DNA of 15,041 bases, from contig CALAYR010000107.1 of the NCBI GenBank assembly GCA_937894805.1, positions 1-15,041 on the forward strand, written 5' to 3'. Below the pieces are notes generated by a model, which saw nothing but the letters and a program-made list of their open reading frames with translations, was not told where the DNA came from and ran no database searches. Made by a program: the position numbers and the translations under genes. Shown here piece by piece: positions 1 to 7,546 of this stretch. Origin of the DNA: an uncultured Acidimicrobiaceae bacterium (lineage in GTDB: Bacteria > Actinomycetota > Acidimicrobiia > Acidimicrobiales > RAAP-2). Numbering within the stretch: the stretch's first letter is position 1; each line of letters starts with the position of its first letter.

Positions 1-1266
1 AACACCGCGCTCTACGGCCCCCACCTCGCCACTGACGGCAACATCCTGCCGATGCACGACGTTGTGGTCTTCGATGAGGCTCACGAAGTGCAGGACATCT
101 TGGCCCGCCTTCTGGGCACCACTATCGAACCTTCCCGTATACGTGCGACCGTCGGACTCGTTCGCATGCTCCTGCCGCCGAGTCAGCGTGATGGCCTCAA
201 GCCACTCCTCGATGCGGCCGATCGCCTGGGCGAGCACCTAGATCTGCAGATAGAACTTGGCGTCGTCGAAGGACTTTCTGACGAGACCACGCTGGAACTC
301 GCCTCCATTGCGGCCGCCCTCAACGGTCTCCAGGACGCCATGAAGCCGTCGGGCTCGGACTCCGGTGGCGAAGTTAAGCGCATCCGTGCGAATCAAGCGG
401 TCACCCACCTACTCGGCGACCTCGACCGCATCCAAAAGCTCGGCGCCGATGAACTGATTTGGATTTCCCGCGAGGGAAGCGAGGCCATCATCAACTTGTC
501 GTTGATCACTGTTGGCGAGCTACTACGAGACTCCCTCTGGCCCTCCGTGACGGCCATCTTCACCTCGGCCACGATTCCTGACACTTTGTCCAAGAACTTG
601 GGACTGCCGAGCGACAATACCGACAAGCTCACCGTTTCGAGTCCCTTTAACTATCCCGAGAACTCATTGCTCTACGTCGCCAAGCACTTACCGGACCGCA
701 AAGAAGAGTTGCAGTACACCCCCGCCATGCTGGAGGAACTCGTTCACCTCATCAATGCCGCGGGCGGGCGAACACTGGCGCTCTTCACCAATAAGAAGTA
801 CATGGAGGCCACCGCCGCCGAAGTCGCTAAGCGCATCAAGACGCCCGTGCTCGTTCAGGGATCACGAGCGAAGGCGACGTTGCTCGAGAAGTTCCGCGAT
901 GACGAATCGGCCAGCCTCTTTGCCGTGGCCAGTTTTTGGCAGGGCGTGGATGTTCCCGGTAAATCGCTCTCGCTGGTCACCATCGATCGACTTCCCTTTC
1001 AACCACCGACCGATCCCGTGGGTAAGGCTCGCCGCGAGCGGGCCGGTGACCGTGGTTTCTATGAAGTCGATCTGCCGCGCGCCACGATGATGTTGGCTCA
1101 AGGAGTCGGGCGATTGATTCGCTCCGCGGAAGATCGAGGGGTGGTCGCAGTCTTCGACAATCGCCTCGCCACGGCTTCCTATCGTCACCAGATTCTCAAG
1201 CGTCTGCCGCCAATGAAGCGCACCATTGATCGCACCGAGGCCGAAGCCTTCCTCGAGACGATTTAG
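1..1266 (+). CDS. dinG: ATP-dependent helicase, DinG/YoaA family (XPD-like superfamily 2), 5' end missing
   Basis: The frame is open from base 1, so the gene begins before the window; 421 codons are visible, ending in TAG. The ATG at 52 lies inside the conserved run before the DEAH box and is not a believable start. Visible motifs are DEAH (Walker B, bases 73-84), FTSATI (motif III, about 559-576), SFWQGVDVPG (about 931-960) and QGVGRLIR (motif VI, 1099-1122), in the order typical of DinG/XPD helicases. Family members unwind DNA 5' to 3' and act on D-loops, R-loops and stalled forks. Walker A and the four cysteines of the iron-sulfur domain would lie upstream, so whether this copy carries the cluster cannot be judged. 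YoaA-type paralogues look alike in this half. Its stop overlaps that of the convergent trmO by 4 nt. Confidence 0.9.
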   Translation, partial: NTALYGPHLATDGNILPMHDVVVFDEAHEVQDILARLLGTTIEPSRIRATVGLVRMLLPPSQRDGLKPLLDAADRLGEHLDLQIELGVVEGLSDETTLELASIAAALNGLQDAMKPSGSDSGGEVKRIRANQAVTHLLGDLDRIQKLGADELIWISREGSEAIINLSLITVGELLRDSLWPSVTAIFTSATIPDTLSKNLGLPSDNTDKLTVSSPFNYPENSLLYVAKHLPDRKEELQYTPAMLEELVHLINAAGGRTLALFTNKKYMEATAAEVAKRIKTPVLVQGSRAKATLLEKFRDDESASLFAVASFWQGVDVPGKSLSLVTIDRLPFQPPTDPVGKARRERAGDRGFYEVDLPRATMMLAQGVGRLIRSAEDRGVVAVFDNRLATASYRHQILKRLPPMKRTIDRTEAEAFLETI

Positions 1267-1721
1267 AAGTAGTGCTCACCGAGCTCGTCGCTCCACTCTG
1301 GAGTCACGAGCGGTCCTTGCGGCCCCGACCAAGAAAAGACCGGCTTGATATCGAGGACCGGCGTGCCGTCGATGGCGTCGAGCCCCGTCACCGTCACCGT
1401 ACGTTCACGAACGGCGACGATGGTGGCGATTGAACTCAAGAGCCGGTTGGGACGATCCTTGTTACGTTGGGCAAAGATGCCCAGTTCGGGCCATTCAGGA
1501 TTACCGCGGGGACGACGACTCCACGGTGCCGGGGGAACGTCGCTCGCACGGTCAGCCAAGAAGAGGATCTCAATGTGGCTAAATGTCTCGAGCCCGGTAA
1601 TGGAGGCTGCGGGCACATCGTCGAGGAGTTCGATGGTTGACGTAATGCTGTTCCACTGATCGTCAATCGCTTCAGTTCGACTGTTTCGAACCACCGCCAC
1701 GGGACGAACAGCAAATTCCAC
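1263..1721 (-). CDS. trmO: tRNA (N6-threonylcarbamoyladenosine-37) N6-methyltransferase, TrmO/TsaA family
   Basis: A 152-residue protein of the TsaA/UPF0066 family. The family founder, E. coli TrmO, methylates t6A37 of certain tRNAs with S-adenosylmethionine, using a beta-barrel fold unlike Rossmann-type methyltransferases. Diagnostic stretches are GLETFSHIEILF in the first half, a GIFAQRNKDRPN block that corresponds to the FATR..RPNPIG block of TrmO, and LDAIDGTPVLDIKP near the end. The usual RPNPIG is RPNRLL here, so exact tRNA specificity is uncertain. The start is a GTG sharing one base with the era stop (TAGTG) and has no clear Shine-Dalgarno, so translation probably depends on coupling to era. 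It is the last gene of the nine-gene chain and ends tail to tail with the helicase gene. Confidence 0.82.
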   Translation of the reverse strand: MEFAVRPVAVVRNSRTEAIDDQWNSITSTIELLDDVPAASITGLETFSHIEILFLADRASDVPPAPWSRRPRGNPEWPELGIFAQRNKDRPNRLLSSIATIVAVRERTVTVTGLDAIDGTPVLDIKPVFSWSGPQGPLVTPEWSDELGEHYF

Positions 1722-2623
1722 TAGTACCCGAATCGGTCCAGCATCTCGTCGCGACCCTGCCAGCCGGGCTCGACACGGACGCGTAGCTCCAAGAACGTAC
1801 CCTCGGGCATCTGCTTGCGAACTTCGGTGCCGACGTCTTTAAGGACGAGACCGCCCTTGCCAATGACCATGCCTTTTTGAGAGTCCCGCTCGACCAAAAT
1901 CTCGACGGTCACATTGGGGAATTCGTACTCAGCGACTCGGCAATGCAGTGAGTGGGGAATCTCCTCACGCATCTTGCGGAAGAGTTGTTCGCGAACCAAT
2001 TCCGCGATGTAGTGCATCTCCGAAACGTCGCTAACTTCGTCTTCGGGGTAGAAGAAGGGGCCCTCGGGCATCCGAGCGGCGACGAACTCAACGAACTCTG
2101 GGACCCCTCGACCGATCTTGGCGGAGAGGGGAAAGTACTCGACACGCTTAGCGGCCTTTTGAGCGCCCAGCTTCTCAGCCAGCTCGTCGATGACCACCGT
2201 GGCGGCCAGCAAGTGCTTGGCAATGTCTTCGTGGGCCGTGCGGTCGATCTTGTTGACCAGCACGATGGGCATCGGCCCGTGTTCGCCGGCCGCCTCCAAC
2301 ATGGCTGACAGCACTTGGCGGTCGCCGGGACCGATTTCCCCACGAGCTTCAATGACACCCACCACCATGTCGACACCCGACGTCGATGCCCGCGCCGTGT
2401 TGTTCATTCGCCCGCCGAGAGACGACTTCGGGCGGTGAATACCGGGCGTGTCAACGAAGATGACCTGCACGTCGCCTTCCGTCCAAATTCCACGGACTTG
2501 ATTACGTGTGGTGTGCGGTGTCGACGAGGTGATGGAGACCTTGGCTCCCACAATGGCGTTGAGCAGCGTTGACTTGCCAACGTTGGGTCGGCCGAGAATG
2601 GCGACAAAGCCGGAGCGGGTCAC
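1721..2623 (-). CDS. era: GTPase Era, 30S subunit assembly factor
   Basis: A 300-residue Era protein of normal length. It is a GTPase that binds the 3' end of 16S rRNA and acts as a late checkpoint in 30S maturation. G-domain motifs are GRPNVGKST (residues 11-19), TTRN (38-41), DTPG (58-61), NKID (124-127) and SAK (167-169). The C-terminal KH domain carries IGKGG (254-258), which contacts the rRNA tail. No motif is degraded. Translation begins at a GTG that forms a GTGA overlap with the stop of the upstream transporter gene; there is no strong Shine-Dalgarno, so coupling is likely. Era lies next to ybeY in many bacteria and the two proteins cooperate in 16S 3'-end maturation. The downstream neighbour here is trmO rather than recO, which often follows era elsewhere. 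Confidence 0.98.
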   Translation of the reverse strand: MTRSGFVAILGRPNVGKSTLLNAIVGAKVSITSSTPHTTRNQVRGIWTEGDVQVIFVDTPGIHRPKSSLGGRMNNTARASTSGVDMVVGVIEARGEIGPGDRQVLSAMLEAAGEHGPMPIVLVNKIDRTAHEDIAKHLLAATVVIDELAEKLGAQKAAKRVEYFPLSAKIGRGVPEFVEFVAARMPEGPFFYPEDEVSDVSEMHYIAELVREQLFRKMREEIPHSLHCRVAEYEFPNVTVEILVERDSQKGMVIGKGGLVLKDVGTEVRKQMPEGTFLELRVRVEPGWQGRDEMLDRFGY

Positions 2624-3912
2624 GACTCGTCTGCGATGAGTTCGATTGAAACCTGTTCAACGCGGTGGCGGTCCATCTTGTCCACCGTAATGGTGTATTG
2701 ACCAACCTCAAAGACGTCACCGACCTCTGGTACGTCGCCCGACAAATCCAACACCAGTCCGGCCACGGTGTCGTAGCTACCCATCGGCAGGGCCATCTTC
2801 ATTCGATCATTCACGTCTTCAATATTGAGACGAGCGTTGACGATACGGGGCCACGGCAGGGGCTCTTCCTCATCAACTTCAATTTCGACGGCCTCTTCGT
2901 CGTGCTCATCAATGATCTGACCAACAACTTCCTCGAGGACGTCTTCCAGCGTGACGATGCCGGCCGTAGAACCGTATTCGTCCACGACAATGAAGAGATG
3001 GGTCTTAGAGCCGCGAAACTCCTTAATGAGGGTGTCCACCTTGCGAGTTTCCGGTACGAAGGTTGGCCCATTCATCTTCAGTTCAGACAGGGCCTTGGCG
3101 CCATTGCCCTTCTTCAGTTCCTTCAAGAGCCAGCGCAAGTTGACAACACCCACGATGTCGTCGATGTCCTCACCGAGAACGGGGAACCGGGTACGACCTT
3201 CACTCACGGCGTAATCGAGGACTTCTTGAACGGTCTGCTCAGACCTGACTGTCAGCATGTCAATACGGGGAATCATGATTTCTCGAACGATGGTCACGCC
3301 CATGAGCAGCATGGAGCGAATGAAATCTCGTTCTGAACGATCGATGGAAGCGTCCGAGTGAGCCACTGACGCCATGGCGATGATCTCTGATTCAGTGACC
3401 TTCTGACCGTCTTCGACGCTTCCGAATGGCCGCAGCACCGCGTGGGCCAAGCTCAAGAGCACGAAGGAGATCCACTTGATAGGCCAAAACTTCAAGATGA
3501 TTTCAATGATGGGGGCCGCGAAGAGAGCGGAGGAGTCTGAGTGCATTACCGCAAAGTTCTTCGGGATGGCCTCGAATATCACGAAGATGACCACGACTTC
3601 CAACACGGTCGCCACAATCAACCCGGCGGCGCCAAACTGGTGCTCGGCGAGGACGCCGACCAGCGTTGCGGAAACTAGCTGGCAGACAAGGATTAACAGC
3701 AGCAGCGGATTAAGGAACTTGTCCGGCGAACTCGCGAGTCGCTCTAGCGCGGCCGCTCCGCGCAGCCGTTCGTCGTGCAGAGCCGCCGCCTTGGAACGCG
3801 ACATACGCACCAGGGCCGTCTCAGCCAGGGCGAAGAAGCCCGACAACGACAGTAGGGCGATAACCGTAACCGTCAAGGCGGTATCGGTTGATTTCCAGGC
3901 AGCTGCAATCAC
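2620..3912 (-). CDS. CorC/HlyC-family membrane protein (CNNM-type transporter: DUF21, two CBS domains, CorC_HlyC)
   Basis: A 430-residue membrane protein of the UPF0053/CNNM family. The N-terminal DUF21 part has hydrophobic segments near residues 11-33, 66-88, 96-116 and 128-160, with the family signatures SGFFALAETAL (23-33) and EAIPKNFA (114-121). A CBS pair follows (about 211-265 and 280-335), including MIPRIDM (213-219) and VVDEYGSTAGIVTLEDVLEEVVG (309-331 region). A CorC_HlyC domain ends the protein (about 352-427). Characterised relatives export or sense Mg2+ (CorB, MpfA, human CNNM); the old name hemolysin is misleading. The start is a GTG overlapping the ybeY stop as GTGA, with an AAGGA Shine-Dalgarno 7 nt upstream. 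The acidic stretch at 336-350 links CBS2 to the C-terminal domain. The position between ybeY and era is the common actinobacterial arrangement; the link to ribosome maturation is unproven, although Mg2+ supply is an attractive idea. Confidence 0.93.
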   Translation of the reverse strand: MIAAAWKSTDTALTVTVIALLSLSGFFALAETALVRMSRSKAAALHDERLRGAAALERLASSPDKFLNPLLLLILVCQLVSATLVGVLAEHQFGAAGLIVATVLEVVVIFVIFEAIPKNFAVMHSDSSALFAAPIIEIILKFWPIKWISFVLLSLAHAVLRPFGSVEDGQKVTESEIIAMASVAHSDASIDRSERDFIRSMLLMGVTIVREIMIPRIDMLTVRSEQTVQEVLDYAVSEGRTRFPVLGEDIDDIVGVVNLRWLLKELKKGNGAKALSELKMNGPTFVPETRKVDTLIKEFRGSKTHLFIVVDEYGSTAGIVTLEDVLEEVVGQIIDEHDEEAVEIEVDEEEPLPWPRIVNARLNIEDVNDRMKMALPMGSYDTVAGLVLDLSGDVPEVGDVFEVGQYTITVDKMDRHRVEQVSIELIADES

Positions 3913-4418
3913 TTAACAATCCTTAGGCGATAGTGACGTTTCAAAATCTCTTGTTCACGAGCTTCCATGCGCTCGGCCTCATCATCTTCCATGTGGTCCC
4001 AACCGAGCAGGTGAAGAACTCCGTGGACCACAAGCAAGGCAATCTCGTCATCGAAGGTGACCTCGTGCTCGACGGCATTGCGCTCAGCCACACTGGGACA
4101 GATGACGATGTCGCCAACGAGCTGGGGAATCATCGGAGCGATTGGCTCTCCTGGTCCCGTGCCGCCCGAATCAGGGAATCGACCACTCTGCAGCGGTTCG
4201 TCGTCAATCGGGAAACTCAAGACGTCGGTGGGGCCGCTCTTGCCCATGAACCGTTCGTTCAGATCAGCGATTGTTGGTTCGTCCGAGAAAATCAGAGAAA
4301 CTTCCACGTCGCCCCGGACGCCTTCTTCACGAAGCGCAGCCTGGGCCAGTGCCGACCAGCGCTCGAGGTCCATCACAATGTGATCTTGTTCGTCACTTAC
4401 GAAGAGGTCAATGGTCAT
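3909..4418 (-). CDS. ybeY: Endoribonuclease YbeY, rRNA maturation and ribosome quality control
   Basis: A 169-residue YbeY. It is a single-strand metal-dependent endoribonuclease needed for 16S 3'-end maturation and removal of defective 70S ribosomes. The zinc motif H-x3-H-x5-H is intact as HGVLHLLGWDH, with histidines at 132, 136 and 142. The family stretch PTDVLSFP is at 63-70 and VGDIVICP at 101-108. Between these two lies a Pro/Gly-rich insertion (about residues 72-99), longer than the equivalent loop in E. coli. The ATG forms an ATGA overlap with the phoH stop and has no Shine-Dalgarno in front, so it should be made mainly by coupled translation after PhoH. Adjacency of phoH, ybeY and era is widely conserved. 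Confidence 0.96.
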   Translation of the reverse strand: MTIDLFVSDEQDHIVMDLERWSALAQAALREEGVRGDVEVSLIFSDEPTIADLNERFMGKSGPTDVLSFPIDDEPLQSGRFPDSGGTGPGEPIAPMIPQLVGDIVICPSVAERNAVEHEVTFDDEIALLVVHGVLHLLGWDHMEDDEAERMEAREQEILKRHYRLRIVK

Positions 4419-5380
4419 GAGGAGTGGCGGTCATATGCGGCGACGATGTCGGCCACAATCTTGGCACGAACGACGTCCCGAGCAGTGAGATGCACAAAAC
4501 TGACGTCCGGGACACCGGCCAGGATTTTCTCGACCAGCGTCAAACCGCTGCGTCCGCCACCTAAGTCGACCTGAGTGAGGTCGCCTGTCACCACAGCCTT
4601 CGAGCCGTAGCCAATGCGAGTGAGGAACATTTTCATCTGTTCCGGCGTCGTGTTCTGCGCTTCGTCCAGGATGATGAAGGAGTCGTTCAAGGTGCGACCC
4701 CGCATAAAGGCGAGCGGGGCTACTTCGATAGTGCCCTTCTCCATCAGACGCAACGTTCCATCGGCCCCCAGCATCTCGTGCAATGCGTCATAGAGCGGTC
4801 GCAGGTAAGGGTCGACTTTGGCCATGAGGTCACCCGGCAAGAATCCCAACCGCTCCCCCGCCTCTACGGCCGGTCGCGTCAGGATGATGCGCTGAACCTG
4901 TCGGTGCTGGAGCGCTTGAACGGCGGCAGCCACGGCGAGATAGCTCTTCCCCGTTCCGGCCGGACCAATACCAAAGGTCACTGTCGAACTGCTGATGGCG
5001 TCGCTGTAGCGCTTCTGGCCGGCCGTGCTCGGACGGATGGCTTTGCCCTTGGCTCCGCGCATGACTTCGTGCCGGAGCACCTCGCTGGGGCGCAGGTCGT
5101 CCAAGACCATGTCGACGGTGCGACCGATCTTGGTGGCATCAAGTGATTGGCCGCTCTCGAGTAGCAGCACAAGCTCATCAAAGAGACGGAGGACGCGAGG
5201 AGCGTCAGGTCCCGTTACGGCAATCTGATTGCCCTGAACGCGTATCGCCACAGCGGGGAATGCTGCTTCAATAACACGCAGGTACTCGTCTCGGGGGCCC
5301 AGGAGACCCGACATCAAGTTGGTATTGGGCACGTAGGTCGTGACCGTATCGAACGTTCCGTCCGACGAAGGGAAACTCAT
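4415..5380 (-). CDS. phoH: PhoH-family P-loop ATPase (PhoH-like, YbeZ type)
   Basis: A 321-residue protein from the ATG at 5380. The P-loop is GPAGTGKS (residues 139-146) and Walker B is FIILDEAQN (235-243), followed by TRIGYGSKAVVTGD (254-267), all typical of PhoH/YbeZ. An N-terminal RNA-binding-like domain (about 30-75) matches family architecture. The protein is a predicted RNA-linked ATPase, and YbeZ binds YbeY in E. coli. A GTG four codons upstream (5392-5390) is also in frame, but it lies inside the sequence GGAGTGG; the GGAG at 5395-5392 serves the ATG better as a Shine-Dalgarno, and the ATG gives the same 4-nt ATGA overlap seen at neighbouring junctions. I therefore prefer 5380. Confidence 0.94.
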   Translation of the reverse strand: MSFPSSDGTFDTVTTYVPNTNLMSGLLGPRDEYLRVIEAAFPAVAIRVQGNQIAVTGPDAPRVLRLFDELVLLLESGQSLDATKIGRTVDMVLDDLRPSEVLRHEVMRGAKGKAIRPSTAGQKRYSDAISSSTVTFGIGPAGTGKSYLAVAAAVQALQHRQVQRIILTRPAVEAGERLGFLPGDLMAKVDPYLRPLYDALHEMLGADGTLRLMEKGTIEVAPLAFMRGRTLNDSFIILDEAQNTTPEQMKMFLTRIGYGSKAVVTGDLTQVDLGGGRSGLTLVEKILAGVPDVSFVHLTARDVVRAKIVADIVAAYDRHSS

Positions 5381-5721
5381 CCGGGGGGCCACTCCATAAG
5401 ACGTCCACCAATGACGTGGAGATGAAGATGAGGAACAGTCATCTGTCCATCGCGGCCCACGTTCATAACGAGACGGTAGCCCGTCTCGCGTATGCCCTTG
5501 ACGTCAGCCACCTGCTGGGCCAAGAGGGCCATTTCATCCAAAATGCCGTTGTGATCACTCGGCAAGTGATCGGCACTCGTGATGTGGTGCTTAGGGATGA
5601 CGAGGACGTGCACTGGCGCGGTGGGGGCGATGTCGTCAAAGGCGTAGGCGACTGCGTTTTCCGCCACCATGGTCGAGGGGATGTCTCCCGCAACGATTTT
5701 GCAAAAGAGGCAGTCGCTCAT
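5377..5721 (-). CDS. HIT-family protein, Hint branch (purine nucleoside phosphoramidase-like)
   Basis: A 114-residue histidine-triad protein. The catalytic triad is in VPHLHLHVIGGR, with histidines at 98, 100 and 102 and the family H-x-H-x-H spacing. A CLFC pair at residues 4-7 and HH at 45-46 could form the zinc site seen in many bacterial HIT proteins. Length and the terminal GGRLMEWPPG resemble Hint/HinT, which cleaves nucleoside 5'-phosphoramidates and aminoacyl-adenylates in the cytoplasm. The precise physiological substrate is unknown. The ATG overlaps the rsmE stop as ATGA, with no clear Shine-Dalgarno. A HIT gene next to rsmE and phoH is recurrent in Actinobacteria, but its role in this cluster is not established. 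Confidence 0.93.
   Translation of the reverse strand: MSDCLFCKIVAGDIPSTMVAENAVAYAFDDIAPTAPVHVLVIPKHHITSADHLPSDHNGILDEMALLAQQVADVKGIRETGYRLVMNVGRDGQMTVPHLHLHVIGGRLMEWPPG
5392..5395 (-). promoter_or_regulatory. Shine-Dalgarno GGAG deciding the phoH ATG start
   Basis: GGAG on the minus strand, 11 nt before the ATG at 5380-5378. The alternative GTG start (5392-5390) shares the last base of this motif, so it cannot use it as a ribosome-binding site. Confidence 0.5.
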
Positions 5722-6449
5722 TGAATAAAGCCGTTATTGCGAACTGCGCCTTCATACGACGTCACCGCCCAGCCTTCGCCACGCAGCACGAGCAGAGTGG
5801 CGGCCACGATGGCGGCGGTCTCGCCGCGCAGCACGGTATTACCAAGGCCAATGCGGGCCTGGTTCTGCGGCCACTCATCGGCTGCCCAGCCACCTTCGGG
5901 TCCAATAGCGATCGCCCGAACACCACGAAGCGATCCGGTAGTACCTGGTTCAGCTACGGCGACATCGAGGGGAACGTCACTCACGTTCACGGGGTCCTTG
6001 ATGACAATGTCGTAGGTCCGGCGACATTGACCACTCGACTCTTCGGCAATCCGGCGCCAGCGATCAAGGATCTTGTCGCGGTGCTCGCCCTTGAACTTGA
6101 CTGACATCTGGGCGGAGATCACTGGGGTAATGCTCGTAACGCCGAGTTCGACCAATTTGGACACGGCCAGTTCGGACTTATCGCCCTTTAAGGGCACGAG
6201 GAACAGTTCCGTCGGGTACGGCTCCGGATCCACTTCGACTTCCGAAGTGCGGGTGATGACCTTGTCGCCAACAGTGGCGAAGGCCCACTTGCCCTGGCCA
6301 TCGGTCACGACTATTTCCTCGCCCGCGTCGGCGCGGAGCACCTTAAAGAGATGGTGAGCATCGTCTTTGCTCAGCACGGGAGTCGTCACGTCGGCGACGC
6401 GCATTTGTGTCAACGCATCAACGCGTCGCTCGAAATCCTTGAGACTCAT
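5718..6449 (-). CDS. rsmE: 16S rRNA m3U1498 methyltransferase RsmE
   Basis: A 243-residue SPOUT-class methyltransferase that modifies U1498 in helix 44 of 16S rRNA at the decoding centre. Signatures are KLVELGVTSITPV (98-110), EESSGQCRR (136-144), AIGPEGGW (181-188) and LGNTVLRGETAA (202-213); the last two build the trefoil-knot SAM site. The N-terminal PUA-like domain is about residues 18-75. A basic KFKGEHRDK stretch (118-126) lies in the RNA-contacting region. The ATG forms an ATGA overlap with the dnaJ stop. The position directly after dnaJ matches the common actinobacterial order. Confidence 0.96.
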   Translation of the reverse strand: MSLKDFERRVDALTQMRVADVTTPVLSKDDAHHLFKVLRADAGEEIVVTDGQGKWAFATVGDKVITRTSEVEVDPEPYPTELFLVPLKGDKSELAVSKLVELGVTSITPVISAQMSVKFKGEHRDKILDRWRRIAEESSGQCRRTYDIVIKDPVNVSDVPLDVAVAEPGTTGSLRGVRAIAIGPEGGWAADEWPQNQARIGLGNTVLRGETAAIVAATLLVLRGEGWAVTSYEGAVRNNGFIQ

Positions 6450-7546
6450 TTCTTGCTCGCCTTCTTCCGTGAGAACAGCCCGTGTGCCGCCTCAGCTACA
6501 TCTTCCCCCCGCGCCGCCGCAAACTCGCGGAGGATGCTTTCGGCATTCTGGTCCAAGTCTGATGGAACCTCAATCGCCAGGTGGACATAGAGATCGCCCC
6601 GTCCGCGGTGTCGCATATGAGGAACGCCCTTTTCACGCACTCTCAGGATGGTTCCGTGTGCGCTACCCGGCGGAATGGTGACGACTTCGTCATCTTCCAG
6701 CGTCGGGACAGTGACCGTGCCACCGAGGACGGCCTGGGTGAACGAGATGGTGGCCTCGTGGTGAAGGTCATCACCATTGCGCTCAAAGCGGTCGTCGTCT
6801 TCGACGAGCAGGTGCACAAAGAGCGTTCCGTTGGGGGCGCCGCGCTGGCCGGCGGGGCCGTAACCACTGAGTCGCATCGTCGAACCGTGTTCGATACCCG
6901 ACGGCACGGCGATCGTGATCGTCTTCTTTTCGTTCCGGCGTCCTTCGCCGCGACACTCGGTGCAGGGCTTTTCAAACGTGCTGCCGTATCCGCTGCACGC
7001 GTCACAGGGTGAGGCCGTAACCATCTGACCGAGCATGGAGTTGCGTACCCGTCGCACTTGACCGGCACCACCACAGGTACCGCACGTCTTGGCCGATGTA
7101 CCGGGCGCGGCTCCCTTGCCTTCGCAGTGCGAGCAAGCGACCGGCAGTGTGACTGTTACATCTCGGCTGATTCCGAAGGCCGCTTCGTGCAACGTGATGC
7201 GGAGTGAAACTTCGGCGTCGGGACCGGGCTGGGGACCACTACGACGTTGTCCGCCACCGCCGAAACCTTGGAAGAACATGTCGAAGAGGTCCTGCACGGA
7301 GCCACCGTCGAAGCCGGGTTGGCCATTGACGTCCGAACCAAAGCGGTCGTAGTGGGCTCGCCGATCGGGATCGGAGAGAATTTCGTAGGCCTGAGAGATT
7401 TCCTTGAAGCGGGCTTCGGCTTGAGCATCCCCGGGATTGGCATCGGGGTGATATTGCCGAGCTAGTCGTCGGTAGGCCTTCTTGAGATCATCGTTCGAGA
7501 CCGAACCATCAACTTCGAGTAGTTCATAGAGATTGGGACTAGCCAC
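6446..7546 (-). CDS. dnaJ: Chaperone DnaJ (type I Hsp40, actinobacterial DnaJ2 type by context)
   Basis: A 366-residue type I Hsp40. The J domain (residues 4-70) has the HPD motif at 33-35 that stimulates DnaK ATPase. A Gly/Phe-rich linker follows (about 72-108). Four CxxCxGxG zinc repeats are intact: CSHCEGKG (138-145), CGTCGGAG (155-162), CDACSGYG (181-188) and CTECRGEG (195-202). The substrate-binding C-terminal domains run to about 330, with a basic tail ending KKASKK. The GTG start is chosen because GGAGG lies 6 nt upstream (7557-7553) and the protein then begins directly with the J domain; it overlaps the hrcA end by 8 nt. A hrcA-linked dnaJ usually corresponds to the second actinobacterial copy (dnaJ2), the first being in the dnaK-grpE operon, which is not in this window. 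Confidence 0.96.
   Translation of the reverse strand: MASPNLYELLEVDGSVSNDDLKKAYRRLARQYHPDANPGDAQAEARFKEISQAYEILSDPDRRAHYDRFGSDVNGQPGFDGGSVQDLFDMFFQGFGGGGQRRSGPQPGPDAEVSLRITLHEAAFGISRDVTVTLPVACSHCEGKGAAPGTSAKTCGTCGGAGQVRRVRNSMLGQMVTASPCDACSGYGSTFEKPCTECRGEGRRNEKKTITIAVPSGIEHGSTMRLSGYGPAGQRGAPNGTLFVHLLVEDDDRFERNGDDLHHEATISFTQAVLGGTVTVPTLEDDEVVTIPPGSAHGTILRVREKGVPHMRHRGRGDLYVHLAIEVPSDLDQNAESILREFAAARGEDVAEAAHGLFSRKKASKK

Noticed and set aside
2665..3336. Plus-strand open frame of 223 codons opposite the CorC-type transporter gene
   Set aside because: It mirrors the codons of a clearly conserved minus-strand membrane protein, shows no recognisable domain and has no ribosome-binding support.
2620..3912. 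Hemolysin virulence factor
   Set aside because: The DUF21-CBS-CorC_HlyC architecture belongs to CNNM/CorC ion transporters; the hemolysin label is historical.
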